Part shown: in pieces, positions 44,579 through 53,380 of the stretch
How positions within the stretch are numbered: the first letter of the stretch is position 1
Layout: each line of letters starts with the position of its first letter
Translations under genes and position numbers: made by a program
Notes under the pieces: model-generated
The model's database searches: none
What the model saw: the letters and a program-made list of their open reading frames with translations, nothing else
Told to the model about the DNA's origin: nothing
Assembly (NCBI RefSeq): GCF_042852765.1
Contig: NZ_AP031414.1
DNA: 64,000 nt
Origin: Schaedlerella glycyrrhizinilytica_A
GTDB lineage: Bacteria > Bacillota > Clostridia > Lachnospirales > Lachnospiraceae
Strand: one strand, 5' to 3'

Positions 44579-46507
44579 TCAGATCTGGTTTCCTGCATCG
44601 TAACCCTCTCTGATATTGCGGTATCCGTTCTTTGTCTTCAATGCATCTCCGACAACAACGACTTTGCATCCGCAGTCTGCAAGTTCTTCTTCCAACGGAT
44701 TGTAACTGCGTACGCCCATTGCGTTGACTACCATATCTACATCAGAGAATACGACAGTCTCGCCTTTTTTCTCTGCATAAACAGCGCCCTCTTCCACTTT
44801 CATCAGCTTCGTACCTCTGTGGATCTCAACATTGTATTTTTTCAAATGCTGAAGCAGGCAGGCTCTTACCTGAGATACCGCGTCTCCGATAATATCCGGC
44901 GCCATCTCGATCATCGTTACATTGCATCCCTGCACTGCAAGGAATACCGATGTATCCGCTCCTGTCATTCCTCCGCCGACTACAACGACATTTTTTCCAT
45001 AAGAAGTACGTCCTCTCAGTACGTCGATCGCAGACTTCACAAACTTCGTATTGTCCAGTCCCGGAATCGGCAGCACAAGCGGAACGCTTCCCGTTGCAAG
45101 AATCACTGCATCCGGCTTTTCCGCTTCCACGATTTCTTTTGTAAGCGGTGTGTTCAGACGGATTTCTGCATTATATTCTTCCAACAATCTTCTGTGATTG
45201 TAGATCCATGCGTTATAATCTGTCTTTCCGGGCGGCATTGCCGCTGCGATCCACTGACCGCCGATCTCGCTATCTGCCTCAAATACAGTTACATGATGTC
45301 CTCTCTCAGCCGCACCATATGCTGCGGAAAGTCCGCTCACACCAGAACCTGCAACAAAGACTTTCTTCGGATGTTCCACTTTCGACAGATCATACACCGT
45401 CTCTTTGCATGTATGCGGATTGGCCAGACAGTTGACCGGATTTCCGGCTGCCGTCTCCCCGGTACATCCCTGATCACATCCGATACACTGGATGATATCG
45501 TCTGCTCTTCCCTCTTTTGCTTTCTTCGGAAGATCCGGATCCGCAAGTGACGCGCGCGCCATTGCGATATAGTCCGCTTTTCCGTCGCGCAGCATAGTCT
45601 CTGCCATATGGATATCGATATAACGTCCTACCGCGATCACCGGGATCTGTACAGATGCTTTTACCGTTGCAACGTCTTCTGCATATTTCATTGCAGAAAT
45701 AAAGCTCGGCGGAATGATCGTTTCTTTGGATGCAAACATTCCCTGTGAACAATGCAGAGCGTCCACACCTGCTTCTTCCAGTACTTTTGCCATCACGATA
45801 GATTCCGGAACTTCCAGTCCGCCCTCCACATGATCACAGATATTCATACGGAAGATGATCGGATAATCCTCTCCTACTACGCGGCGGACTTCCTCTACGA
45901 TCTCCAGCGCAAAACGCATTCTGTTCATCAACGTTCCACCATATGCATCGGTTCTCTTATTGGAGAACGGAGACAGGAACTGATTCACAAGATAACCATG
46001 CGCGCCATGGATCTCCACACAGTCAAACCCACATTCTTTCACCCTGCGCGCACACTGTCCGAACGCTTTGACAAGATCGTGGATCTCTTCCACAGTCAAC
46101 GCCCGCGGAATATAATTCATTGCCGGCTCTTTAATCGCAGACGGTGCAACCGGATGGCTCTCGTAAGCATCCAGTTTACGCTCCCGTCCGGCATGATAAA
46201 TCTGTGCGCCGATCTTTCCGCCGGCCGCATGTACGCGGCTGACGCACTCTTTCCAGGACGGGATCTGCGCGTCATTCCAGAGCGAACCCACGATCGGATC
46301 GCTTCCCGCATCTTCTGTCACACCCAGATCTTCGGTAAATACCAGTCCCCAGCCGCCCTCGGCTTTTGCTTCCAGATAACGGATCACCTGCTCATTCGGT
46401 GTTCCGTCATCATTTCCGAGATGGGAAGACATTGCGCTTACGACCAGACGGTTCGGAAGTTCCATATTTCTGATTTTTCCGGTTTCAAATACTTTATTAA
46501 ATTTCAT
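44579..46507 (-). CDS. Fe-S flavoenzyme: NADH:flavin oxidoreductase / 2-enoate or dienoyl-CoA reductase type
   Basis: A 642-residue protein of the FadH/enoate reductase type. Residues 1-340 are an old-yellow-enzyme barrel (catalytic loop IHGAHGYLVNQFLSPFSN near residue 170), residues 340-375 hold the 4Fe-4S ligands (CIGCDQGCTG and, further on, NCLANP), and residues 385-640 have two nucleotide-binding folds (FVAGSGVSGLSAAYGAAE; VVVVGGGMTGADTS). Such enzymes reduce activated C=C bonds with electrons from NADH via the cluster, FMN and FAD. Relatives include bile-acid (BaiCD/BaiH), isoflavone and enoate reductases; the substrate here is unknown. AGGAG precedes the ATG, and the permease gene lies 29 bases upstream. 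Confidence 0.9.
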   Translation of the reverse strand: MKFNKVFETGKIRNMELPNRLVVSAMSSHLGNDDGTPNEQVIRYLEAKAEGGWGLVFTEDLGVTEDAGSDPIVGSLWNDAQIPSWKECVSRVHAAGGKIGAQIYHAGRERKLDAYESHPVAPSAIKEPAMNYIPRALTVEEIHDLVKAFGQCARRVKECGFDCVEIHGAHGYLVNQFLSPFSNKRTDAYGGTLMNRMRFALEIVEEVRRVVGEDYPIIFRMNICDHVEGGLEVPESIVMAKVLEEAGVDALHCSQGMFASKETIIPPSFISAMKYAEDVATVKASVQIPVIAVGRYIDIHMAETMLRDGKADYIAMARASLADPDLPKKAKEGRADDIIQCIGCDQGCTGETAAGNPVNCLANPHTCKETVYDLSKVEHPKKVFVAGSGVSGLSAAYGAAERGHHVTVFEADSEIGGQWIAAAMPPGKTDYNAWIYNHRRLLEEYNAEIRLNTPLTKEIVEAEKPDAVILATGSVPLVLPIPGLDNTKFVKSAIDVLRGRTSYGKNVVVVGGGMTGADTSVFLAVQGCNVTMIEMAPDIIGDAVSQVRACLLQHLKKYNVEIHRGTKLMKVEEGAVYAEKKGETVVFSDVDMVVNAMGVRSYNPLEEELADCGCKVVVVGDALKTKNGYRNIREGYDAGNQI

Positions 46508-46536
46508 AAATCAATCTCCTATTCTATATCACCTTA

Positions 46537-47832
46537 TTATGCCAGACCAAACGCGATGTTGATCAGTACATACAGAAGACCCATACCAAGCGTCATTACA
46601 ACGGTCTCCATAAAGATAATAGGAAGATATACATCTTTGAATTTTACTCCTGCCAGGTTGCACTCTGTCTGAAGGAATCCTGCATGCGGCAGAGAGTCCA
46701 GACCCAAACTTCCGTAAATAACGGTACGGTGGAATACTGCTGCATTTGTCAGCGGCAGGATCTGTGTCAATACCGGCGCTGCCAGTACGATACCTGCGGA
46801 AGATGCTCCCGCAACGCCTGCGATCAATGTTACGGAGATCAGCGCAACAAACAGCGGATGTCCGTTGATGCCGAGAATCTTTTCAACAGCAACTTCGTAT
46901 CCCGGTGTCGCTGTGATGATCGTACCAAAACCAACGATTGCAGATGTGTTGATGACAGTTGCTGTTGTTGTATTGATGGAATCCACAAAATGTTTTTTGA
47001 TCGGCTCCCATTTGTGCGGCAGATATTTGAACAGAAGAATGATCGATGCTGCAACACCTAAGATCAATGCAAATTCTACCTGAAGTTTCAGCGCGTTCAG
47101 CGCAATGATCGGAACGATCATCGGGATCACTGCAAGGATCCAGTGCGGAAGATCTTTTGGATCCACCTCGTCGTCCAGAGATACCTGCTCGTTTTCAGCC
47201 GGAACATATCCGATTCCTTTTTTCTTCATACGCTTCTCATAATATGTGATCCAAAGCATACCTACCACTGCATATACTGCGGTACAGAAGATCGCAAGCA
47301 ATCCGCCTGAGCTTACTTCTGTTCCGAAATAATCTGTACACAGCACGTTGTTTGCAACTGCAACATACGGAAGACTCAGCCCGATGTTGATACCAAGTGA
47401 ATATCCCGCGATGATAAAGCAGCGGGAAAGATTGGCACGACGGCACATTTTGATTGCCAGCGGCAGTACGATAAACAGTGTGATGTATACGGAAATTCCG
47501 GATGCGATAAAAAGTGCGGATACGATACAGATTCCAAGAGAAATCCGTTTCTCACCTACTACCCGGAGTACCATTCTCGCAAGCGAGTCTGCGGCGCCGG
47601 TAATATCCATAATTTTTCCGAATACTGCTCCGATAAGGAACATCAGGAACCATTTCTGTACGAAACTTACAAATCCTCCCATGTAGGTTGTAAGCAGTCC
47701 GTCGTAGATGTCCATTCTAAAGTAGATTAAAAGAATTAAGGAACATGCCACACCGCCGATCGGTGTCGGAACCCCCTTATAACAAAGAACGCCGATCAAT
47801 AAGATCGCGATCACAAGAATTATGATATCCAT
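46537..47832 (-). CDS. GntP-family permease
   Basis: A 431-residue membrane protein with about twelve hydrophobic segments, resembling the gluconate:H+ symporter family. Visible features are VGFGTIITATPGYEVAVEKI near residue 305 and AGASSAGIVLAAPVLTQIL near residue 345, both typical of GntP relatives. Members import sugar acids and other hydroxy or oxo acids. It heads the unit that includes the Fe-S flavoenzyme, so it probably imports that enzyme's substrate or a precursor. AGGAGG precedes the ATG. Confidence 0.85.
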   Translation of the reverse strand: MDIIILVIAILLIGVLCYKGVPTPIGGVACSLILLIYFRMDIYDGLLTTYMGGFVSFVQKWFLMFLIGAVFGKIMDITGAADSLARMVLRVVGEKRISLGICIVSALFIASGISVYITLFIVLPLAIKMCRRANLSRCFIIAGYSLGINIGLSLPYVAVANNVLCTDYFGTEVSSGGLLAIFCTAVYAVVGMLWITYYEKRMKKKGIGYVPAENEQVSLDDEVDPKDLPHWILAVIPMIVPIIALNALKLQVEFALILGVAASIILLFKYLPHKWEPIKKHFVDSINTTTATVINTSAIVGFGTIITATPGYEVAVEKILGINGHPLFVALISVTLIAGVAGASSAGIVLAAPVLTQILPLTNAAVFHRTVIYGSLGLDSLPHAGFLQTECNLAGVKFKDVYLPIIFMETVVMTLGMGLLYVLINIAFGLA

Positions 47833-48083
47833 AATTACCTCCTGATTGTGTATTGTTAAAATTTATCTGAATACAAACCATTTCAACAGCTCAAGTAGTG
47901 CTGCCGGAAAATATCCCCATAAAATCCGGCGTCTTGTTGAGTGTGCCCGCAAATCATTTTAAAACTGATAAAACTTGAGTTGCGAAGCAGCTGTTTCAAA
48001 TCATGGAAACCACGAAACTATATGTTTACTCTCATTCTTAATTTTTATTCTGATCTTTCTCCTGTATCCATACGGATCCGCTA

Positions 48084-48695
48084 CTACCGATCCGCTTTGA
48101 TACTGTCCAGAAATGTCTGGAGGATCATGTCGATCATCTCATGCATATTGACTTTTCCTCCGGAAAGCGCCCACTCAAACACGATCCCTTTGATGATCAT
48201 GCAGCAGGTCTCTGCGTAAAATATCGCTGTATGCTCACTTTTGATCAGATGCTCTTCTTCCGCTTCCTGAAGACAACAGCGGACGAACTCATACATCAGC
48301 TGCGGATTATCCTCATGATAAATCCGTGTGTTCAGCGCCGAATTTTTCGGCGTATAATAATTGGCAATGAAATCAATGCCGTTATCCTCTACATAAGATG
48401 TATAGCAATAATAATATTCTACGATCTTTTTATCAAACGGAAGCCCCTCCACCTGAAAATGATGTTCCTGACGATACTTGATAAACCGCTCTCTTAAGTA
48501 GTAGCTAAGCAGATCTTCTTTTGTCTTAAAGTGATAAAAGAATGTTCCGTTTGATATATGAGCTACCTTGCAGATATTGCTGATCGAAAGATATTCGTAT
48601 CCTTTTTTCTTGATAATATCAACGGCAGCTTTGTAGATCTTTTCCTTTGTATTCTGTGTCTGCACGCTTCTCGGCGTACTCAGTTCTTCCAACAT
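48084..48695 (-). CDS. TetR-family transcriptional regulator
   Basis: A 203-residue regulator with an N-terminal TetR helix-turn-helix (residues 17-60: IYKAAVDIIKKKGYEYLSISNIC, HISNGTFFYHFKTKEDLL) and a helical C-terminal ligand domain. It is flanked by the GntP/flavoenzyme unit on one side and the divergent dehydrogenase/DUF169 unit on the other. Palindromes TATAGAGTGCACTATA at 48799-48814 and ATAGAG-N4-CTCTAT at 48973-48988 lie in the divergent gap, the second on the start site of the dehydrogenase promoter. It is probably the repressor of the whole cluster; its inducer is unknown. The ribosome site is weak. Confidence 0.88.
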   Translation of the reverse strand: MLEELSTPRSVQTQNTKEKIYKAAVDIIKKKGYEYLSISNICKVAHISNGTFFYHFKTKEDLLSYYLRERFIKYRQEHHFQVEGLPFDKKIVEYYYCYTSYVEDNGIDFIANYYTPKNSALNTRIYHEDNPQLMYEFVRCCLQEAEEEHLIKSEHTAIFYAETCCMIIKGIVFEWALSGGKVNMHEMIDMILQTFLDSIKADR

Positions 48696-48798
48696 ATGTA
48701 ATCACATCAACTCATTTCTAAAAAAATCTGAAATCCAAACATGATCTGTAGGAATACTGTTCCGTGTTCATCATGTTCGAATCTCTGTTTCAATCTGT

Positions 48799-48814
48799 TA
48801 TAGAGTGCACTATA
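48799..48814. promoter_or_regulatory. Candidate TetR operator near the tetR promoter
   Basis: TATAGAGTGCACTATA has six of eight symmetric pairs (outer TATAG/CTATA perfect). It shares TATAGAGTG with the site at 48972-48988. It lies about 105 bases upstream of tetR, downstream of a possible minus-strand TTTACT/TATACA promoter. Confidence 0.5.
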
Positions 48815-48937
48815 AAACACTCACTATTCTGTATATCATTATTTTACAAAAAAGTAAAGTATTTTCGCATAAAAACTGCATATTTTCCCAGCAATTCCAG
48901 ACGCCCGAAAAAACTTGCAGAAATATGTCGAAAATCA

Positions 48938-48988
48938 TTGACAACTAATTAACAAAATGTTATGTTGCTTGTATAGAGTGTGCTCTAT
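48938..48988 (+). promoter_or_regulatory. Promoter and candidate TetR operator of the dehydrogenase-DUF169 unit
   Basis: A perfect TTGACA (48938-48943) and TATGTT (48961-48966) are 17 bases apart, so transcription should start near 48973. ATAGAG-TGTG-CTCTAT (48973-48988), with six perfect pairs on each side, begins exactly there. A repressor bound here would block initiation. The remaining sequence between 48696 and 49051 shows only AT-rich leader and no gene. Confidence 0.7.
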
Positions 48989-49051
48989 GCATATTTAAAA
49001 TATCCCCTAAATATTTTAAAAATCATATTTTACACAACAAGGAGAACGGTT

Positions 49052-49807
49052 ATGAATTATGCAGACAGATTTACTGGAAAAGTAGCAGTCGTAACAGGTG
49101 GAGCAAAAGGTATCGGTAAGGCAATTGCCGAGAGATTCGTAGCGGAAGGCGGAAAGATCGTGATCGGTGATATCTGCACCGAGCGTTTCCCGGAACTGAT
49201 TGAAGAACTCGGTAGCGACAACGCGGTGTGCATGCGCTGTGATGTCAGTGTCAAAGAAGATGTTGACGCACTGGTTGAGAAAGCTTATGAAGCATTCAAC
49301 GGATTTGACATCATCTTCAACAATGCGGGAATCAACATTTTCAAAGATTTCTTAAACTGCACGATCGAAGACAGCGACAAGATCTTCAACACCAACTTCC
49401 ATGGTGTATTCTTCGGATCTCAGGCTGCCGCAAAAGCATTCATCGCGCATGACACAAAAGGTGTGATCGTAAACACCTCTTCCATCAACTTCCGCTGCGT
49501 AACACCGAACACAACCTGCTACGCTGCAAGTAAAGGTGCGATTTCCATGTTCACAAGAGGTATCGCAGTGGAACTTTCCAAATATGGCATCCGTGCAAAC
49601 TGCTTTGCGCCGGGAACAACAAATACCGATATGGTCGGTGAATCCGCAAGAGAACGTTTCCCGCATTACACAGCAAAACGTCTCGTGATCCCGCGTATGG
49701 CAAAACCGGAAGAACAGGCTGCTGTCGCGCTCTTCCTCGCATCCGACGACGCGTCCTACATGAGCGGCGAGACCGTATTCAACGTAGGCGGATGGGGTAT
49801 CTTCTAA
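49052..49807 (+). CDS. Short-chain dehydrogenase/reductase
   Basis: A 251-residue classical SDR. The cofactor loop is TGGAKGIG near residue 15, the structural motif NNAG near residue 93, and the catalytic Ser/Tyr/Lys lie in NTSSINF and CYAASKGA. Asp in GDICTERF after the second strand suggests NAD(H) preference. It oxidises or reduces a hydroxyl/keto group of an unknown substrate, probably that of the neighbouring flavoenzyme. ACAAGGAGAAC supports the start at 49052; the longer frame to 48980 covers the operator. It is first in the plus-strand unit. Confidence 0.92.
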   Translation: MNYADRFTGKVAVVTGGAKGIGKAIAERFVAEGGKIVIGDICTERFPELIEELGSDNAVCMRCDVSVKEDVDALVEKAYEAFNGFDIIFNNAGINIFKDFLNCTIEDSDKIFNTNFHGVFFGSQAAAKAFIAHDTKGVIVNTSSINFRCVTPNTTCYAASKGAISMFTRGIAVELSKYGIRANCFAPGTTNTDMVGESARERFPHYTAKRLVIPRMAKPEEQAAVALFLASDDASYMSGETVFNVGGWGIF

Positions 49808-49870
49808 ACAATTTTTATTTCATGAAAAGTAAAATACATATTTTCTTAATAGAGAAAGGAAATGAATGTT

Positions 49871-50626
49871 ATGAAATGCACAAGAGAAGAATGGAAAAAA
49901 TTAAGTGACCGCGTAATGTATAGTCTCAGACCGACCCAGTATCCTGTCGCTATGAAATTCGCTCATACACAGGAAGAGCTGGATGCGATCCCGAATATGA
50001 ATTACTGCCAGAATAAGGCTTCCGTATGTAAGCTGATCAGTATGGCTGCATATTTTCAGGAGACTTTCAGTCTTACAAGAGACCATTTCTCAGGACCGTA
50101 CTGTGCGATCAACAACGGTTGTATGGATGTAGATCAGGATTATCTGGACGGAAGTATTTTATACCGCAAACCGACGCCATGGCATCATGATCAGGAAGAC
50201 GCAAAGAAACATATCGCCGAAAACCGCAAACTGCTTCCGGAAGTTCCTTATATCGGAATTGCATGTTCCTCTCTGTCCGCATGCGACATTGAAGAGCCGG
50301 ATGTGATCTCACTTCAGCTTCCGACACAGGCTGCATTCCATCTGCTTGCAGGATATGTGGAAAATGATTATGAAAAACTGTACTTCCCATTCAGCGGAGA
50401 ATCCAACTGCGCGGACACATGGATGTACACAATGAAAACAGGAAAACCGGGTGTATCTCTCGGATGCCGCGGTGACCGTGCAACCGGAGCTTTGCAGTTC
50501 GGTGAAGTCCGCGTCACGATGACAGCAGAAGCTTTGATCAAAGCATTGGACGGTGTGGACACCGTAGAAAAGAACGGAATCGGATATCCTTATAATCCGG
50601 TATGTCTGTATAAAAACCAGTTCTGA
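49871..50626 (+). CDS. DUF169 family protein
   Basis: A 251-residue protein of DUF169, a family of unknown function found in anaerobes and archaea. Typical parts are RPTQYPVAMKFAHTQEEL near residue 20, the Cys-containing NYCQNKASVCKLI near residue 40, and GCRGDRATGALQFGEVRVTM near residue 200. Several conserved-looking cysteines suggest metal or Fe-S binding, but no motif proves it. It follows the dehydrogenase by 63 bases in the TetR-controlled unit, so it is probably an enzyme or accessory factor of the same pathway. Start: 49871 has AAAGGA 10 bases upstream; the ATG at 49862 is too close to it. Confidence 0.83.
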   Translation: MKCTREEWKKLSDRVMYSLRPTQYPVAMKFAHTQEELDAIPNMNYCQNKASVCKLISMAAYFQETFSLTRDHFSGPYCAINNGCMDVDQDYLDGSILYRKPTPWHHDQEDAKKHIAENRKLLPEVPYIGIACSSLSACDIEEPDVISLQLPTQAAFHLLAGYVENDYEKLYFPFSGESNCADTWMYTMKTGKPGVSLGCRGDRATGALQFGEVRVTMTAEALIKALDGVDTVEKNGIGYPYNPVCLYKNQF

Positions 50627-50649
50627 CAGATTGCTTTCTTAAGATTTTA

Positions 50650-50696
50650 AATAGAATCCCGGCTGGCAGCTCATCACCGCCAGCCGGGATTCTATT
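50650..50696. terminator. Bidirectional terminator between DUF169 and copA
   Basis: Arms at 50650-50667 and 50679-50696 form an 18-base perfect stem with an 11-base loop (core CCCGGCTGGC/GCCAGCCGGG). The two genes converge here. The T run is modest, but the stem is the strongest in the region. Confidence 0.75.
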
Positions 50697-50750
50697 CGTT
50701 TCAAAGTCTTACACTTTTTACCACAGCACTTATCTGCTGCCAAATCCCGA

Positions 50751-50960
50751 TCAACAGATGGAGATCACCTGATAATCTTTCTCTTCCACTGTCTTTTTCA
50801 GCACTTCATCTTCCACTTCTTTTGCCAGTGTCACAACTGCGGTTCCTTTCTCATGGCTGACTTCCGCCGCTTCTACGCCGTCCAGAGCTTCTAACGCTTT
50901 CTTCACTGCCGCCTCACAGTGCCCGCACATCATACCCTCGATCTTCATTGTCTTTGTCAT
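50751..50960 (-). CDS. Possible separately translated CopZ-like copper chaperone inside copA
   Basis: The last 69 codons of copA start with an ATG (50958-50960) preceded by a perfect AGGAGG (50969-50974) at 8 bases. They encode exactly one heavy-metal-associated domain (MTKTMKIEGMMCGHCEAAV), the size of free CopZ. Ribosomes entering here would make a soluble copper chaperone from the copA mRNA. Alternatively, an ancestral separate copZ became fused by loss of the copA stop, leaving a fossil ribosome site. The sequence proves the site; it does not prove its use. Confidence 0.5.
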   Translation of the reverse strand: MTKTMKIEGMMCGHCEAAVKKALEALDGVEAAEVSHEKGTAVVTLAKEVEDEVLKKTVEEKDYQVISIC

Positions 50961-53339
50961 GGTTGTTTCCTCCTCTTTTTCTTTTACATTTTCTTTTACT
51001 TTTTCTTCCACTTTTTGTTTGGCTTTCTGATACTTTCTTTTCTTATCCTTTACGGTATCATTCATGTGAAACCAATTCAGCCGCAACGCGTTTGTCACAA
51101 CACAAAAACTGGACAGGCTCATCGCTGCTGCGCCGAACATCGGATTTAATTTCCACCCCAGAAGCGGATACCAGACTCCGGCTGCAAGTGGGATCCCGAT
51201 CAGATTGTAGAAAAATGCCCAGAACAGATTTTCATGAATGTTCCGAAGCGTCGCCCGGCTTAGCCGGATCGCCGCAGGCACATCGCTCAGCCGGCTCTTC
51301 ATCAATACGACATCAGCCGCATCGATCGCAATATCGGTTCCGGCTCCGATCGCAATTCCCATGTCTGCGCTTGTCAATGCCGGCGCATCGTTGATCCCGT
51401 CTCCGACCATCGCGACTTTTCCTTTTTGTTTCAAATTCTCCACAACTTTTTGCTTTCCGTCCGGAAGCACTCCGGCGATCACGTCGTCCACTCCTGCCTG
51501 TGCACCGATCGCATTCGCAGTACGTTCGTTGTCGCCCGTCAGCATCACAACATGGATACCCATATTCTGCAGTTCCCGGATCGCCCGGGGACTGTCTTCT
51601 TTGATCACATCGGCTACCGCAATGATCCCGAGCAATTCCTGCTCCCCTCCGGAAGCCTGCAGACTGAAAAACAGCGGTGTTTTGCCATCTGACGCCAGAC
51701 GTTCCGCCTGCCGTTTCCTTTCCTCTGAGACCTCTGCTTCCTGACGGATAAACGCCAGGTTTCCGCCCCGAAGTTTCTTTCCGTCAACAACCGCCGTAAG
51801 CCCGTTTCCCGGAACTGCCTGAAAACTTTCCGCTTCTCTGCCCGGCAAATGTCTTTCCTCCGCCTCCCGGATCACCGCTGCAGCCAGCGGATGTTCACTC
51901 TTCCGTTCCAGCGCATAAGCATAAGACAACAACATTTCTTCTGTAATGCCCTCGACCGGAAGCAGATCCGTTACTTTCGGTTCTCCGCTCGTGATCGTTC
52001 CTGTTTTATCCAGCGCTACAATCTCTACTTTTCCGGTTTCTTCCAATGATACCGCTGTTTTAAACATAATCCCGTTCTTGGCGCCCATTCCGTTTCCGAC
52101 CATGATCGCAACCGGTGTTGCCAGTCCCAATGCACACGGACAACTGATCACCAGCACCGAGATTCCCCGTGCCAGTGCAAAACCGACCGACGCCCCCGCA
52201 AGCAGCCAGACTGCGATCGTCATTGCCGCGATCCCTATGACGATCGGAACAAATACTCCCGACACACGGTCCGCCACTTTCGCGATCGGCGCTTTGGTTG
52301 CCGCCGCATCACTGACCATCTGAATAATCTGGGATAAGGTCGTATCTTCCCCGACCCGCAAGGCTTCGCATTTTAAAAATCCGGATTGATTTAACGTTGC
52401 AGCCGACACATGATCCCCGGCTTCTTTGTCCACCGGGATGCTCTCTCCTGTCAGAGCCGCTTCATTGACCGCACTGCTTCCGTCCACAACGATCCCATCC
52501 ACCGGAATATTTTCACCGGGACGCACGACAAACAGATCTCCCTTTTTTACCTGCTCGATCGACACTTCCTGTTCTTCTCCGTTTTTTAAGATCACAGCCT
52601 TTTTCGGCGCCAGTCTCATCAGACTTTTCAATGCGTCCGTCGTCTTTCCTTTGGATCTTGCCTCCAGCATCTTTCCGACTGTGATAAGCGTCAGGATCAT
52701 CGCCGCAGACTCAAAATAAAACTCATGCATAAAAGCCATGACTCCATCCATATCCATCCGCATCTGTGCATCTGTCATCGCAAACAGTGCATAGACGCTG
52801 TATCCGAACGATGCTCCTGCTCCCAGCGCGACAAGTGTATCCATATTCGGCGCCCGATGCCACAAACTCTGGAAACCGCTGATAAAGAATTTCTGATTGA
52901 TGATCATCACGCCCCCGGTGAGCAGAAGCTGGATCAGCCCCATCGCCACATGGTTTTCTTTCAAAACTTCCGGCACCGGCCATCCCCACATCATATGTCC
53001 CATAGAAAGATACATAAGCGGAACCAAAAAGCAGACGGATGCGATCAATCTTCTCTTCAAAACAGGAGTTTCCCGGTCTTTCAACATCTCTTCTCCTGCC
53101 ATACTCCCGCTTTTTCCGCCTTGATTTTCCCCTGATGCAGCTCCTTTTACCTCCGCACCATATCCCGCCTGCTCCACTGCGGCGATGATGTCTGCGTCCT
53201 TAACGTCTCCCTCCACTCCCATGGAATTTGTCAAAAGGCTTACCGAGCAGGACTCCACACCTGCCACATGGGAGACTGCCTTTTCCACCCGGGCGCTGCA
53301 TGCCGCGCAGCTCATCCCGGTCACTGTATATTGTTTCAT
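50751..53339 (-). CDS. copA: Copper-exporting P1B-type ATPase with an additional C-terminal CopZ-like domain
   Basis: An 862-residue P-type ATPase. It has an N-terminal metal-binding domain (GMSCAACSARVEK near residue 10), membrane helices, the ion site SCPCALGLATP near residue 400, the phosphorylation site DKTGTITSGEP and the hinge GDGINDAP. After the last helices a Lys/Glu-rich linker (about 765-793) leads to a second metal-binding domain (GMMCGHCEAAVKK near residue 803). It exports Cu(I). The C-terminal domain is full CopZ length and has its own ideal ribosome site (see 50751-50960), which is unusual. AAGGAGGG supports the start at 53339. csoR precedes it by 41 bases. Confidence 0.94.
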   Translation of the reverse strand: MKQYTVTGMSCAACSARVEKAVSHVAGVESCSVSLLTNSMGVEGDVKDADIIAAVEQAGYGAEVKGAASGENQGGKSGSMAGEEMLKDRETPVLKRRLIASVCFLVPLMYLSMGHMMWGWPVPEVLKENHVAMGLIQLLLTGGVMIINQKFFISGFQSLWHRAPNMDTLVALGAGASFGYSVYALFAMTDAQMRMDMDGVMAFMHEFYFESAAMILTLITVGKMLEARSKGKTTDALKSLMRLAPKKAVILKNGEEQEVSIEQVKKGDLFVVRPGENIPVDGIVVDGSSAVNEAALTGESIPVDKEAGDHVSAATLNQSGFLKCEALRVGEDTTLSQIIQMVSDAAATKAPIAKVADRVSGVFVPIVIGIAAMTIAVWLLAGASVGFALARGISVLVISCPCALGLATPVAIMVGNGMGAKNGIMFKTAVSLEETGKVEIVALDKTGTITSGEPKVTDLLPVEGITEEMLLSYAYALERKSEHPLAAAVIREAEERHLPGREAESFQAVPGNGLTAVVDGKKLRGGNLAFIRQEAEVSEERKRQAERLASDGKTPLFFSLQASGGEQELLGIIAVADVIKEDSPRAIRELQNMGIHVVMLTGDNERTANAIGAQAGVDDVIAGVLPDGKQKVVENLKQKGKVAMVGDGINDAPALTSADMGIAIGAGTDIAIDAADVVLMKSRLSDVPAAIRLSRATLRNIHENLFWAFFYNLIGIPLAAGVWYPLLGWKLNPMFGAAAMSLSSFCVVTNALRLNWFHMNDTVKDKKRKYQKAKQKVEEKVKENVKEKEEETTMTKTMKIEGMMCGHCEAAVKKALEALDGVEAAEVSHEKGTAVVTLAKEVEDEVLKKTVEEKDYQVISIC

Positions 53340-53380
53340 TCGCTCCCTCCTTTTTCCTGTATGACCCACGATCTGAACAT

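Noticed and set aside
44579..46507. Assignment of the flavoenzyme as a bile-acid (BaiCD/BaiH) or bilirubin reductase.
   Set aside because: The family fits, but no other bai gene or bilirubin-reductase partner is present, and the GntP permease argues for a small acid. Substrate cannot be read from the sequence.
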